Assembly: GCA_036785325.1 (NCBI GenBank)
Contig: JAXIVH010000080.1
Coordinates: 1 to 64,000, forward strand
Direction of reading: 5' to 3'
Source: Urophycis tenuis
Taxonomy: Eukaryota > Chordata > Actinopteri > Gadiformes > Phycidae
Length of the DNA: 64,000 bases
This document shows positions 1 to 12,446 of the stretch, in pieces. A program made the position numbers and the translations under genes. How positions within the stretch are numbered: the stretch's first letter is position 1; the number at the start of each line of letters is the position of its first letter. Under the pieces are notes generated by a model. That model ran no database searches. It saw nothing but the letters and a program-made list of their open reading frames with translations, and was not told where the DNA came from.

Positions 1-260
1 GCTCTAATAGCAGCAGTATTTCCTCCGTGAGCAGGTCGTCTTGCTGATGTACGGCCGCGTCCGCTCCTCCTCCTTCTCCTCTTCGTCCTCCCTCTCCTCC
101 TCCTCCCCGGCTCCCCCTCCTCCTCCTCCTCCTCGGAGGTCGTAGGAGCCGACCGCCACGCTGTGTGGCGGAATGTGCGCTCCGCGGCGTGACTCCGCGT
201 CGCCATGGCGGATGATGGCGCCGCGCTCCCGTGGTCACGCGCTGCAGCGGAGGAGCCGCA
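1..260. other. GC-rich, CpG-rich window edge
   Basis: This is a CpG-rich block with GGA/TCC triplet runs. On the minus strand an ATG in good context at about 214 opens a frame that stays open to position 1, and another minus frame ends in an acidic, leucine-rich stretch. It could be the first exon of a minus-strand gene leaving the window, or only a CpG island. A plus-strand ATG at 205 lies on the same GCCATGGC palindrome. I do not recognise a protein here. Confidence 0.3.
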
Positions 261-419
261 CCATTACGCGGAGGTTCTGGTGTGCGTTTGGGTTTGGGTT
301 TTTTTTTTTTGTTTTTTTTTACAAAGACATCCGAGCAGGCAAAGAGTCTTTCTGGCCAGCGTCGCTCGCTCGACGCTGGAGGAGGGGGGGGGTGGGGGGG
401 GGGGGGCGTAATGGATGAA

Positions 420-1842
420 TGAGACGAACGAAAAGCCGGGACAGAACAGCGCACAAGAGATATCTTTCAAACACAATGGCGTCTTGTTCTGTCTTACCTT
501 TGGTGGTGTTGTGGTTGTGGACACTGTGGTCCACGGCTGACCGATGGGGTAGCAGCACAGCAAAACCCCGAGAAGAAGAAGAGATGGGGTTTACAAGAAG
601 ATGTGTTTTTGGGGCTGATGTCATTTTTCAACTAGCCTGGTAAACAAGAGGGAGAGGGAGGGGGGGAGACAGGGACACAGGGAGACACACACACAGGAGA
701 GAGATAGAGACTAGATACACAGACAGAGACAGAGATGCTGAACAAGACAGACAGACAAGATGTGTGTGCATGTCATAAAGACACAGGTCTGGTGACATAT
801 GAGACAACTTGAGTCTGGTAATAATGATAATAACAACAATAACCCCACCACCATAATAATAATAACAATAATAATGATGATGATGATGATGATAACCACT
901 CTGTTCAGCAGAATTCATTTTTTCAAGATTTACGTTCTGAGCATTAAAGTTCCACCTGCTGGATGATTTCGTTCTCCTTGTGCAAAGTTTAAAAAAAAAG
1001 ATGATTAATCTGTCAATTAAACACATTAGCATAACAGAGCTGTTTTGTTCAAACGATAGATCAGATGCATGGAGCTCAGCCCATGATGAGATTTTACAAG
1101 GGCAAACTATATGACACACACACCACCATCACACACACACTGTACATCTACATCTTCAGATGGTAAACATATTCCATATTCCATATTGCGGAGGCGAATC
1201 CACTGCATGCATTGCTGCAATTGGGAGGACTGCTCAACACGTGAACTTAAAAAAATACGGTAAGCATCCTCTATTTCTCTTTCTCTACCAGTGATTATGC
1301 AAGCTGGCTCGCCTGGTCCATCGTTCTCTCTCTCACTCTCTCCACTTTTTCCCTTTTCCTTCTCATTCTGGCTCACATTTTATGACATTTTTCAAGCGTG
1401 TCTCTGTCTCCCGCTCCCCTACACGCTCATACATGCTATAGGCACACACACACACACAAAGCCAAGCGTAGGTATGGGATGGTGGAGCTCTCTACCAGCT
1501 ATGTCAGCCGTCATAATAATGATCGAGTTAAGCTGGCCCCGTGTCCTTGCTCCGCAGTCACACAGGGGAGGCGCACGCCATTACGGGCACGCGTCCTCCA
1601 CGGCGCAAGTCTGCCATCTAGTGGCCAAAGGTAAGAAGTATATACTGTACATAAAAATGAAAAACAACACGTATGTTTTATTTGTTTTGGGGTTTTTTTT
1701 TACAAACTGCTCGCCTGGCCACTTGCTGTGTTAATGCACTTGATGTCACAGAAATGCAACTGTCTGATCTGAAATGCTTCGAAGGCACAGACGCAAAGGT
1801 AAAGCTTTCTCTCTGCTCAGTCTTATCTTCAATCTCCAACCT
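420..1842. other. Intergenic DNA, low-complexity tracts
   Basis: No gene is recognisable. The stretch holds GA-rich DNA (640-735), an ATA/ATG triplet tract (about 811-893) and short CA runs near 1110-1140 and 1441-1460. Confidence 0.5.
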
Positions 1843-1845
1843 TAT

Positions 1846-1894
1846 TAGAAATAGAAATAGAAATACTTTATTGATCCCAAAGCTGGAAATTACA
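1846..1894 (-). mobile_element. LINE/SINE 3' tail fragment
   Basis: Read on the minus strand it ends with 'GGGATCAATAAAGTA' followed by TATTTC repeats. This is the 3' end signature of fish non-LTR elements. A plus-strand copy of the same tail lies at 4037-4089. Confidence 0.6.
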
Positions 1895-2042
1895 ACGTAG
1901 CAGCAGCATTGAAATACAAAGAATTAAAGAATGAATACAATGTAGAAATAAAAAGTGTATGTATGTATGAAAAATATATTAAAAAATATGCTAAAAATTA
2001 TTTTAAAAATATATCAAAAATAATAACAAATATATTAAAATT

Positions 2043-2047
<5 letters not shown>

Positions 2048-2080
<33 letters not shown>
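2048..2080. repeat. (AT)n microsatellite
   Basis: An uninterrupted AT dinucleotide run of about 33 bp in A/T-rich DNA downstream of the 1846-1894 tail. Confidence 0.9.
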
Positions 2081-2086
<6 letters not shown>

Positions 2087-2562
2087 TGGCATATATATAT
2101 TATAGGCACGCCGGACTTCGTGTCAACATCTCACTGTCAAAGACATGGACGTATCCCACGTAGCTTGTAGCACGTTTCACACTCCCTGATTCCCCGGGTG
2201 GTCTATGGACTGCAGTATCTCGTCTTGTCTTCATTCCATGGTGAGATTCCCACCCCGACGTGTGCCGCGACACACACCAGTGACCAGAAAAAAAAAACTC
2301 TTGAAATAAAGTAAAAGACATGGATAGCATAAAGGACCGGCAATGTTTTATTCATCAGTGCAAAATCTTTTTGAATGCCCTCCAATCAAATGAATCCGGC
2401 ACCTTTTGTTTGAGATATCAAGCTTGGGGCTGCTTGACACATACACGCGCGCACATGCACACCGCACGCACGCATGCACATACATGCACATACACGCACG
2501 TACACTCACGCAGGCAAGGAAAGAGCAGAGAGATACGCAGACTGTGGTGAAAATACAGCAGA

Positions 2563-2755
2563 GTGAGGAGGAGAGGAAAAGGTAGAGTAGGAGAGGAGAG
2601 TGCAGAAGAGAATAGAGGAGACGAGAGGAGAGGAGAAGAGGAGAGCGGGAATAGGAGAGAAGAGGTAAGAGGAGAGGAGAGATGGCTCCAGGAGAAGAGC
2701 AGAGGAAAGAGGGAAGGAGAACAAAGAGGAGAGGAGCAGAGAGCAGATGAGTGCA
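2563..2755. repeat. GGAGA-type purine tract
   Basis: About 190 bp of nearly pure G/A on the plus strand in irregular GAGGA/GAGAG units. The frames open across it are repeat translations, not genes. Confidence 0.8.
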
Positions 2756-2807
2756 CAGGATGCGAAACATATTTTCCTCTAAGTTAAAGCCAACTGCATT
2801 TTAATTA

Positions 2808-3340
2808 TTCAACAATACAACAGAGCCCAGATGAGCCTAATATACTGGTTAACAGCAGCTCCGGTGCTGTAACCAAACTGGAAGCGGTCGGGATGGCGAC
2901 AGTCATAAATAACACGATATTTAGAGCCAGGGTCCACAATAAGAGCGCGGCTGTTCTCTCCAGTAGGTCCGGAGGTGGGGGGGGGGCCCGGCTGGATGAA
3001 GCACCCATTCCCCAGTGGCCTGTCAGAGTCCCCCACCGCTGCCACCCCGCCATGGGGAGTGGGGGGGGCTGCTGCGCAGTGTCTGTCTGATGGCGTTCAC
3101 AAAGCGCTGCCCGCTGTCTGTCTGATGCCGTTGCTCAAAGCGCTGCCCTTGGCACCCTGCTGCTGGTGGTTCCCCGTCCTCTTGGGACGTTTCCTTTGTG
3201 TGGTCGTTTTTTTTTCCCATCTCTGACCTCTGACCCCTGGACGCCGCAGCCGCGCCGTGGCCATGTTGCGGTACCCAGCGCATAACGTTAGCGAGTCGCT
3301 AACGCTATCGACTTCCCCGTCGTGTTTGGACTCCACCAAA
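2808..3340 (-). other. Possible minus-strand gene or retrocopy (unproven)
   Basis: Several overlapping minus-strand frames lie here. The one at 2809-3045 ends in a non-repetitive stretch with residues such as SKYRVIYDCRHPDRF that looks more protein-like than the surrounding repeats. Upstream minus frames are basic and Gln-rich, and the segment is CpG-rich near 3240-3310. No splice model or family match was found. Confidence 0.2.
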
Positions 3341-3543
3341 CTATAACAACGAGTTTCCTAGTTTTCCAAGTAGTGGCGGGGGGGGTGGGGGGGGAACGTT
3401 ATGTTGTATTTATTTAAGCCTCGAATATTGAGTATTACAGAAGGCTTAGTGGCCACTTGCTTATCAGGTAAACCACAAATCCAGATCAAGGAAAATCAGC
3501 TCCTGCTGGAATCTCCTCAGACTTGTCAAACTCGAATGGTATA

Positions 3544-3544
<1 letters not shown>

Positions 3545-3603
<59 letters not shown>
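3545..3603. repeat. (CA)n microsatellite
   Basis: About 29 uninterrupted CA units, followed by imperfect CA-rich DNA to about 3640. Confidence 0.95.
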
Positions 3604-3606
<3 letters not shown>

Positions 3607-4036
3607 ACACACACAACCACACACACAACCACCACCAAACCCATAATGGCTCCACTGTACCACGCGCACACTGCGGTAGGATAGCAGTACCTCTGAGCTG
3701 TAAAAGCTGAATACAGTTATTTTCACTGAGTATGATGGGCACTGAAGCAGCTTTCCTGGGAAATATGACAGCGTATTTGTCAGGGTGGGCCTGGACTGTG
3801 CGTTGTCAGTCCAAGGACTCAAAGTGGGTTGCAAAGCAGTCGACAAGTATCCCTATAGCCGCGTTGCATTAAACAGGGAGGCCATGGCAGCACTGAAAAG
3901 CACTCCCAACGCTTTGGCCCGGATCATATGGCTGTGTGTGTTTTCATGAAAGGCCCCGGCCGCGTGAAGATACAGTCCACCCTCCTCCAGACTGGACCAT
4001 GGCCAGTACATATGCATATAGTCCAGGGACAGACTG

Positions 4037-4089
4037 TAATTTCCCAGCTTGGGATCAATAAAGTATTTCTATTCTATTCTATTCTATTG
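4037..4089 (+). mobile_element. LINE/SINE 3' tail fragment
   Basis: Contains 'CAGCTTGGGATCAATAAAGT' followed by TCTAT pentamer repeats, the end of a fish non-LTR element. It abuts a second, oppositely oriented tail at 4092. Confidence 0.65.
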
Positions 4090-4091
4090 CT

Positions 4092-4160
4092 GGAGTATAG
4101 AAAGCTTTATTTGTCATTATACACATTATACACAGTACAATTAAATTCGATAATGTGAGT
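4092..4160 (-). mobile_element. LINE 3' tail fragment of a second family
   Basis: On the minus strand it reads through 'TACTGTGTATAATG' to 'ACAAATAAAGC', like the plus-strand copy at 27385-27446. Confidence 0.55.
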
Positions 4161-4736
4161 GCGATGAAAGTCGCTGGAGATGGTCATCTTCAGTTGGAAA
4201 CCGATGTCCAGTAAGCTCAGACGACTGTAGTGCTCAGTGGCGTTAGTAGACAAAAAACGTACAACACATGAAAAACACAAAAAAAATGCACTAATAGGGA
4301 GAGAGCTGTGAGCCGCTGCGTCTGTGCGCGCCGCCATCTTGGTAACAGGGGGAAGCCGGTCCGGTCCAACAGAACCCTGGTTGGTGGGGGGGGGTTCAGA
4401 GGGCGTGAGGGTGGTACGGTCTAAAGTGATATTCCACACTGGAGACACTAAGGGCTTTGCAACAGAACACTTTGTCCGCCCTGGCGTCAATGAAAGAACA
4501 TCTACCACAACAGCGGTGCGAGATGTTTCTTGCGAGGCCACCCGTCCTCTGAGCCTGTGCTGCCCTCTGCCTTTACGTCAGATAACTACCCTGGCTACTC
4601 TCACCCTTCCTCCGCTTTTATTTTCTCCCTCCAATTTCATTTCCTTTTCTACTTTGCTGTGTCTCTCCCTCTCCCCCCTCGCTTCATCTCCATTTCACCT
4701 CTCACACTCTCTCACTGCCGCCCCTACCTCTCTCTC

Positions 4737-4746
4737 CCCCCCCTCT

Positions 4747-4829
<83 letters not shown>

Positions 4830-4838
4830 CCCCTGTGC
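4737..4838. repeat. (CT)n microsatellite
   Basis: About 100 bp of CT repeat with one GC interruption, inside a longer pyrimidine-rich stretch starting near 4600. Confidence 0.9.
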
Positions 4839-5204
4839 ATCTCTACCCGGTCATTAAGGTTCCATACACTATTCGTCTACCACCCCCCACCCACACACAC
4901 ACGCACACACACACACGCACACACACATATACCTCCCCTTTAATGTAGCACAGGAAGGAAGGTAGATGTCACAGTGCATTAACCACACTAATAAACCCAT
5001 TACACTGCGAAGGAATGGGATTTGGGAGAGGGAGAGAGAGAGAGAGGGAGAGAGAGAGCATTAGAGAGAGGGAGAGAGTGAGAAGGAGGGTGGGATGAAG
5101 ATGAATAGCTGTTTTGCGTTAAAAGCCCTGCGTGATCCAGAGACACTCACAGACCTCGTCTGTCCATTAGCCCTCCTGCTGGGCTCGCCTTCTGATCACC
5201 CCCC

Positions 5205-5243
<39 letters not shown>

Positions 5244-5637
5244 CTGCACACGTTAACGCATAACGTGACACATGTAGCATAACACGCTAACACGTTTTGT
5301 TACATGTAACTCATTAGCATGGTATCATGGAGGACCATTGTGAGGCCAAACTGTATGCAGAGGAGGAATCGGGAGCTGTCCAGTAGGCAGGGGCTTCAAG
5401 AAACTGGAGGAGCAGGTTTGGGTGTCTTGCTTTATTTGGGATGGAACCTGGTACTGTCCTAGAGCTGAGATGCTCTTCTGTGATCTAGGTTTTCATCAGA
5501 TGTGCCCTTGTGGCCCAAACAGCGCCCCCCCCCCCATCTGCACCACACTGAGCCCAGCTTCAGCACAACTCAGACCTCTCAAACCAAACACATTGGGATG
5601 CACCAAGTGGATTGTTTGGGCTGTTAACAATTTCACA

Positions 5638-5638
<1 letters not shown>

Positions 5639-5684
<46 letters not shown>
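5639..5684. repeat. (GT)n microsatellite
   Basis: About 22 GT units. Further short CA, GA and GT tracts lie at 5017-5093, 5208-5242 and 5950-5988 in the same gene-free stretch. Confidence 0.9.
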
Positions 5685-5685
<1 letters not shown>

Positions 5686-5948
5686 GGTCCAGGCAGGACC
5701 TAAACGGCTTGTAGAGAGGTTAACTGGTTGGTGGGACATTGGCAGGCTAAATGAGTGTGTGTGTGACTGTTGACAGATGTGTTTTTCTGCTGACAGCAGT
5801 GATCAGAGGAGAGGGAGGCTGGCCGGCCACCAAGCTATTACTTAATTCATTGACATTTGGCGTAATTGCCTCATGGGTGGGGTTGAGGGTGGGTGGGGTG
5901 GGGTGAGGGAGTGTGTGTGGGTGTGTAGGGCGGTGGGTGGGGTGAGGG

Positions 5949-5988
<40 letters not shown>

Positions 5989-6342
5989 GCAGGAGGAGGT
6001 GTAGCTGGATGGTGGATAGTGTGTGTGTGGGCAAATAAGTTGTGTGGTGCGTTGGGGTTATAGCAGTTGTCGTCAGAAGGGGCCGCTCTTGTAGAAGAAG
6101 GACTTTTGTTCCACAAGCCTGGTGGTTGAGATTTGTAATGTTTTCTCACCGGGCGGTGGTGGTTTCAAAACACACCACCAGAGGGCGACATTACTCCTTT
6201 GACTCCTGAAACCACCCGCAGTTGACACCAGTTCAGGCAAGCAAAAAAAAAAAAAATATGTAGACATTTGCAGGTCCTGCCTCCACAACTTGAGGCAGGA
6301 CTGTATAACAACTTAGGGTGCCTGTAATCCTGAGAAGCATTA

Positions 6343-6470
6343 AAATTAGATAAGATTAGATCAGACTTTATTAATCCCCGAAGCAAATTTGGGTTGCCGT
6401 AGGAGCCAGGGTACATATAAATGCAATACAAAAAATACAAATTTTAACAAAATACCAAAAATAAAAACGA
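6343..6470 (-). mobile_element. LINE 3' tail fragment
   Basis: Begins with GATTAGAT repeats and 'ACTTTATTAATCCCCGAAGC', a reversed fish LINE end, and is followed by an A-rich stretch. Confidence 0.5.
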
Positions 6471-7105
6471 ATGAAATAAAATAAATACAAAAATGCAGTG
6501 GAATTGTAAAAATACAATAGAGTAGTGATCTGATATATAATATAAGTATGGGATGAATATGATTATGATATCAGTACGGAATGTAATGAACACGTATCAC
6601 ATATGATGTGAAATATAACGTTTTGATTGATTTACAGGCTGTAGGGGGCAGTAATCACCTGGACCTGAACCTGAGCCACAGAACAAGAGAAGGAGGACTG
6701 CAGCACGTTCACTGTGCTCCTCCAGAACCAGTGACACGGGGTGGTGGTGCCGGAGCCATAGTCTATTGTAGAGCAGGTGTGCAGCCTCACCCAGTCCAGT
6801 CAGTCTGAGTCAGGTGAGTCTGCAGAAACCACCCATCAGAGACACACACGCCATAAAGTCTCTTTTTGCGAAAAATGAGAAAATGGGGCTTCAATGAAGA
6901 CTTCCAGGTCAGGTCATTCGTTGGCATGGTTTCAGTGAGGTTAATGTTCCATCTGACCAGTGGTCCTCAGTTGTACTTGCCGTGTCTGAGAAACGGATGA
7001 TATAACACCTGGGGTCTTCAGTATTGTTCAAAGTGTGTTTTGTTCAGCCAAGCTATCTTGGGACACAAAAATAGAGCAATGGGCCAACAAAGGGACAGAC
7101 CTCAG

Positions 7106-7234
<129 letters not shown>

Positions 7235-7942
7235 TCTCTCTCTCTATCAGTGTGTCTTACCTTACCAAAGTGTGAACTTCAATTCTCCATCCCGAATTTC
7301 TGGTTTGGTTTCAGCAGCAGCACGAGCAACTACCATAATCTATCATACATCTTTTTCAACAAAAAAATATCAACAGAACTAGAGTGCATAGTTACCGTTT
7401 AAAACTGTACTTACAGACATTGATCAGAAGGGGTCGCAATGTGCCTAAACTTTTCATCAATATCTCTAAACTGGCCTCTGGGCATGACGTCAAGGTCTGC
7501 GAGGTGTTTTAAGGTCTTGAATATTGAAAAGCTTTAAACATTTTTTTTTTTTCAAATAAAAAAAATATGCGTGGTTTTACAAATTAAATGTCAGCTCTCT
7601 ACTGAACACACCAGGGTCAGCTCCGCTCTACTGGACACAGCGGGGTAGGCTACGCTGTACTGAACAAACCAGGGTTCAGCTCGAAGGGTTATGGTGTCTT
7701 TCTGAACATATTTAAGTAGAGAAAACCCGTGAATGGATGACCGGCGGTCGTGGAGTGTTCTACTCTTGATGAACTTTCTAGTTCACTTATTGTACAATGG
7801 AGTTAACCGCAGCATCAAAGTTACGAAGTGCAGGTTTAGACCGCGACTTAAGTGCAATCTTTCATCATATTTCATTTCCGTCGAACGTCCGCTGTTATAG
7901 TCCAGTTATTAGTGTAGAATATGGTTATGTTAGAATAGGCCT

Positions 7943-8014
<72 letters not shown>

Positions 8015-8016
8015 GC

Positions 8017-8080
<64 letters not shown>
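7943..8080. repeat. Compound (GT)n-(GA)n microsatellite
   Basis: About 65 bp of GT repeat passes through GCGTGTGCGTGA into about 60 bp of GA repeat. It lies immediately upstream of the CpG-rich tmem151 leader. Confidence 0.95.
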
Positions 8081-8081
<1 letters not shown>

Positions 8082-8653
8082 TGAATGGTCCACACAGCGT
8101 CCTACTCAGACGCGCTGCTATCGCATGACGACGATATCCGCCAGCAGTGGGAAAACCGCGTTCATAGCGGGGAAGACGTCACCATCGCGACTTCCCAGTT
8201 ATCGCGACATCATTACGACAGCCTATTATTATTGTGTGTGTGTGTGTGTGTGTGAATTGTCGTGAGAAACCGTCCCGACCGCTCTGCAGTCTGGAGATCC
8301 CGTCCGTCGGCCCATTCTGCGGTCTGCAGCAGCTGCAGCACAACTCCGCGGCGCTTCCCGTGTTTTGCGTCCCCCCCGGTACCCCCGCGGGCCCCCCGCT
8401 GAACCGGCACGCTGGAGAGCTCGATGGAGAGCCCGAAGGAGACCGAGTGGACGCGCTGAGAGGACCGGAGAGCCATAGACCACCATGCTTATTTGCCGCA
8501 GGCCGCGCCAGCAGCATCATCGTGAAACCGGACACCGACTTGCGGCGGATGGGCTGACGGAGCCGGTCCCGCCCGGGAGCTCCCTGCCGTCGGCCCGCAG
8601 CGGGGGAGGAACCAGCCGGTGGTCCCGGGTGTGAGGAGGGGAAGAGAGGGAAG
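8081..8653 (+). promoter_or_regulatory. CpG-rich leader of tmem151
   Basis: Roughly 570 bp of CpG-rich DNA ends at the tmem151 start codon, consistent with a CpG-island promoter plus 5' UTR. No TATA box is evident, and the transcription start cannot be placed from sequence. A GT run lies at 8233-8254. Confidence 0.5.
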
Positions 8654-8720
8654 ATGCCGACGGACGAGGAGACCACGGCCGCGGAAGAGCCTATTCTGGA
8701 GGACGGGTCCGGAAGAGAGC

Positions 8721-8722
<2 letters not shown>
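8654..8722 (+). CDS. tmem151a: tmem151 coding exon 1
   Basis: 23 codons (MPTDEETT...REQ), acidic. The ATG is the first one leading into the family frame. The donor is AG|GTGTGT, formed by the first units of a 70-bp GT repeat. Confidence 0.85.
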
Positions 8723-8794
<72 letters not shown>

Positions 8795-9145
8795 AAGCGC
8801 GCGTACGTGCGTGTGTTGTGCGTACGCCGATGTAAATAAAAGCGGTCTGGGTGAAGTTGCGCAAAATGTATCTTCAATCATTCTCATCCCACGACATCGC
8901 ATGACATCCGACCACATCGCGGAGACTTCACAAGACGCTCTATGGGTGTCCATCCCGGGATGCCCCCGTAGTTTACGGGATGCTGCATGAAGGACACCCG
9001 GCCGGACGGGACCTTGGATGATGCTGTGCGTTAGTTGACGCGTCTACACATCCCATAGAATAGATGTTGATATATATTGCGCATATAACAGGGTTATTAT
9101 GTCAAGTGAGAGCCTGGTGGACGAGTGTGTGACAGTCGTGTGTGA

Positions 9146-9205
<60 letters not shown>

Positions 9206-9683
9206 GTGTGTGCGCGTGTGCGCGCGACGCAGGTATGTTGAAAAAACCCACGTACACACACGGCAGCCCTTGAAAGGCACGAGGAAGGATCATGACGTCA
9301 CGCAGTACCGCGTCCTCTGCAACAACAAAAAAAAAAACGCCTGGCTTGCTCTGCTCGTGTGGAAGACAACCCGGGACTGTGAAAGATCATTTTAACATAC
9401 CTCTCTGACGTTATGAGTTACATTTCCACGTTCCAGTCAAACATGGATGTGGCTCCATGTTTACATGTAGCCTGTCAAGTTGGGGTGAACCATCACCTCC
9501 TTAGTTTCCTGGTTTGGCCCGCTGTGTTGACTAATATTAGACTCACCTTGTGCAGCACAAGGTGAGATGGCATTTAAGATGGTTCAAACCCTGGGGGTGG
9601 GTGAAAGAGTGTGTGTGTGCATGTGTGTGTGTCTGTGAGAGTGTGCATGTGTGACAGAGGGTGGGTGTGTGTGTGAGAGAGAT

Positions 9684-9766
<83 letters not shown>

Positions 9767-12248
9767 TACAGGCTGCGTGCGTGTGTGTGCATGTACTTAC
9801 ATTGTTGCCTCATCTCTAGACTTTCGGTGTGTTATCCCCCACCTGCAGTGGTTTCAGCATCATGTGGTCCTCACACACCCTCACACGCCCTCACACACCC
9901 TCACACACCATCACACGCCCTCACACACCCTCACACACCCTCACACACCCTCGCACACCATCACATGCCCTCACACACCCTCGCACACCATCACACACCC
10001 TCACACACCCTCACACACCCTCGCACACCATCACACACCCTCACACACCCTCGCACACCATCACACGCCCTCACACACCATCACACACCCTCATACCCTC
10101 ACACGCCCTCAAGAGCCTCACAGAGCTTCACACACCCTCACCAGCCTCACACACCCTCACACAGACTCACACGCCTCACACCCTGACACACCTTCACACA
10201 CCCTCACACACCCTCACACACCGTCACAAACCCTGACACACTGCACTCCTCAATCACAATGGACCCCCCTGGCTCAGGGAAACAACCCATTTGTTTATTC
10301 ATGTCACTCTTTCACGATGTCACATCCCACTAAACACAGGGAGTTTGGGTCACTCCATCATCTGGTACAGTATACTGTATCCCCAGTAGTATAATATATC
10401 TATAGTGTATCTATCTACAGAGAAACTCTAGTCATATAATATATCTATACTGTATCTCTACAGAGATACTCTAGTAGTATAATACAGTATACCTGTACTG
10501 TATCTCTCTATATAGAGATATACTAATGTGTATAGTATAGCTAGAGAAACACTATTGTAATATCTCTCTATATATAGAGCCATACTATATGCTCGAGGGA
10601 AACACTATAGTATATAGTATAGTTATATATAGAGAGAGATATTATATAGAGAGAAACACTATAGTACATAGAATAGCTCTATATATAGAGATATATTATA
10701 TAGAGCAGTGTTTCTCAAATGAGGCTATGTGAACCCCTAGAGGAGCTGTGAAGGATTGCAGGGTCTACTCGGTGCATGTTCAGGAATGTGGCCTCACAGT
10801 CGATTAGGAACAAATCACAGCACCCTCTGAACTACAACCCTAATCCTAATGTCCATGTGTAAGAAACACATGGACATCATCTGGTACAGTATACTGTATC
10901 TCTAGTAGTATAATATATCTATAGAACACTGTGTTCCCCCCCCCCCCCCCCCCCCCCACAGTGTTCTGGGGGGTATAGGGGGTCCGTCAGTGACAGGAGT
11001 AAAGTGAAGGAGTAAAGAGGTGAAGTAAGGCTCATGTCCAGGGTCTGTGCCTCTGGTCGCTGCTGGCTGGACGTGGGTCCGTCTGGTGAAGCAGTGGGAG
11101 CAGCTGAGCCAGACAGACGCCAGACAGAGCGCCAGACAGCATCTGTGGTCACGCTGCTCCCGGGCACCAGTGGGCGACCACCGGCACCTGATCAAGTGTG
11201 TGTGTGTGTGTCAGAAGTTAGCCTGCTAGCATCCACAGCTTCCTGCCGGTTCAAACGACACGTACGCCTTACGTCAGCTGGCCACGGTAACCGCGCTCAC
11301 GGGACGGGTCGGGGTCGGTAGTTTGAACCCCCGCTCTCTACTCGCTCCCTGCTGAGCGTGGTTGGTTCTCGGTTGTGCGGGGTACCGGGTGATGTTGTTA
11401 GCGTCCTTCCGGAGAAGTCTGAGGTGTAGTGATGTTGTCTCTGTTTTGTAGCCACCTACCGCACCTTTTCTCCCTCGCTTGGCTGTTTCTGTTTCTGCCC
11501 ACACACTCAGATAGCTAATTATAGCTGCTTGGCTAACAAGACCGAACCCACACAGAGGAAGAATAACGACAACACCTGTCAGTTGAATGAGAAGTGAACA
11601 AGGTGTACCCTTACCGTAGCACATCACACTGTGTGATGTGTTAACTTAGCTGTGTTAGTTCTGGAAGTAGGAAACTGTGTTTGGTTTGCCACAAACCTGA
11701 GGAAAACCCTCTCATGAGCGCAGCCCGATCAAGGAGAGTTTGGTATTGACTGAGACCATCTGCTCCACTATTGTGTCCCCCTAGCCTCACCCTGAAGGTG
11801 CACCTCACAGTGTCTTCCTCTGTGGTAGACTCTGCAGCCTCTGTAACCATCTGATTCTGTCAGTGTTCCTGCTGCAGCAAGTATAGGACATCGGAGAAGA
11901 GCTGGGGTAGATGGATAGCCCCCTCCCCCGCGGTGCTGCAGTCTGTTGCCACTCTGTCATCTGCCTTGGCTCACTTCCTGGTTCAGGACTCTGCCTCGCT
12001 CCCTCCCCCCCCGCAACCATAAGGCCGCTCGGCACAAAGACCACAGGAAGCCGGCTCCGCAGGCGGCTCACAGTCTCCACAAAAGGTTCATTTCAAGGGT
12101 GAGGTGGAATGCATCCTGGGTAATTACGCTATCAATATGGGCCCTCTCTTTCCCTCTCTCACCCTTCACTCTCCTGGTGCACCTAGGCCTGGATCAATCC
12201 ACTTAGGGACTCTGAGTAGTGTGTAACACTTTAACAGCAGCCGCACTG

Positions 12249-12290
<42 letters not shown>

Positions 12291-12404
12291 TGTGTGGGTG
12301 TGTGTGTGTGTGTGTTTGTGTGTGTGTGTGGGTGTGTGTGTGTGTGTGTGTGTGTATGAGGGGTTGTGTTCAAGAGGAATCATATTTTCAGCCGCTTCAG
12401 TCTG

Positions 12405-12446
<42 letters not shown>

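Noticed and set aside
205..411. Plus-strand ORF starting MADDGAALPW
   Set aside because: It runs into T and G homopolymers with no convincing donor; only the CpG context supports it.
9651..10394. Long His/Thr/Pro ORFs over the CTCACACACC array (also 14947-15633)
   Set aside because: Translations of a 10-bp minisatellite in all frames; no gene.
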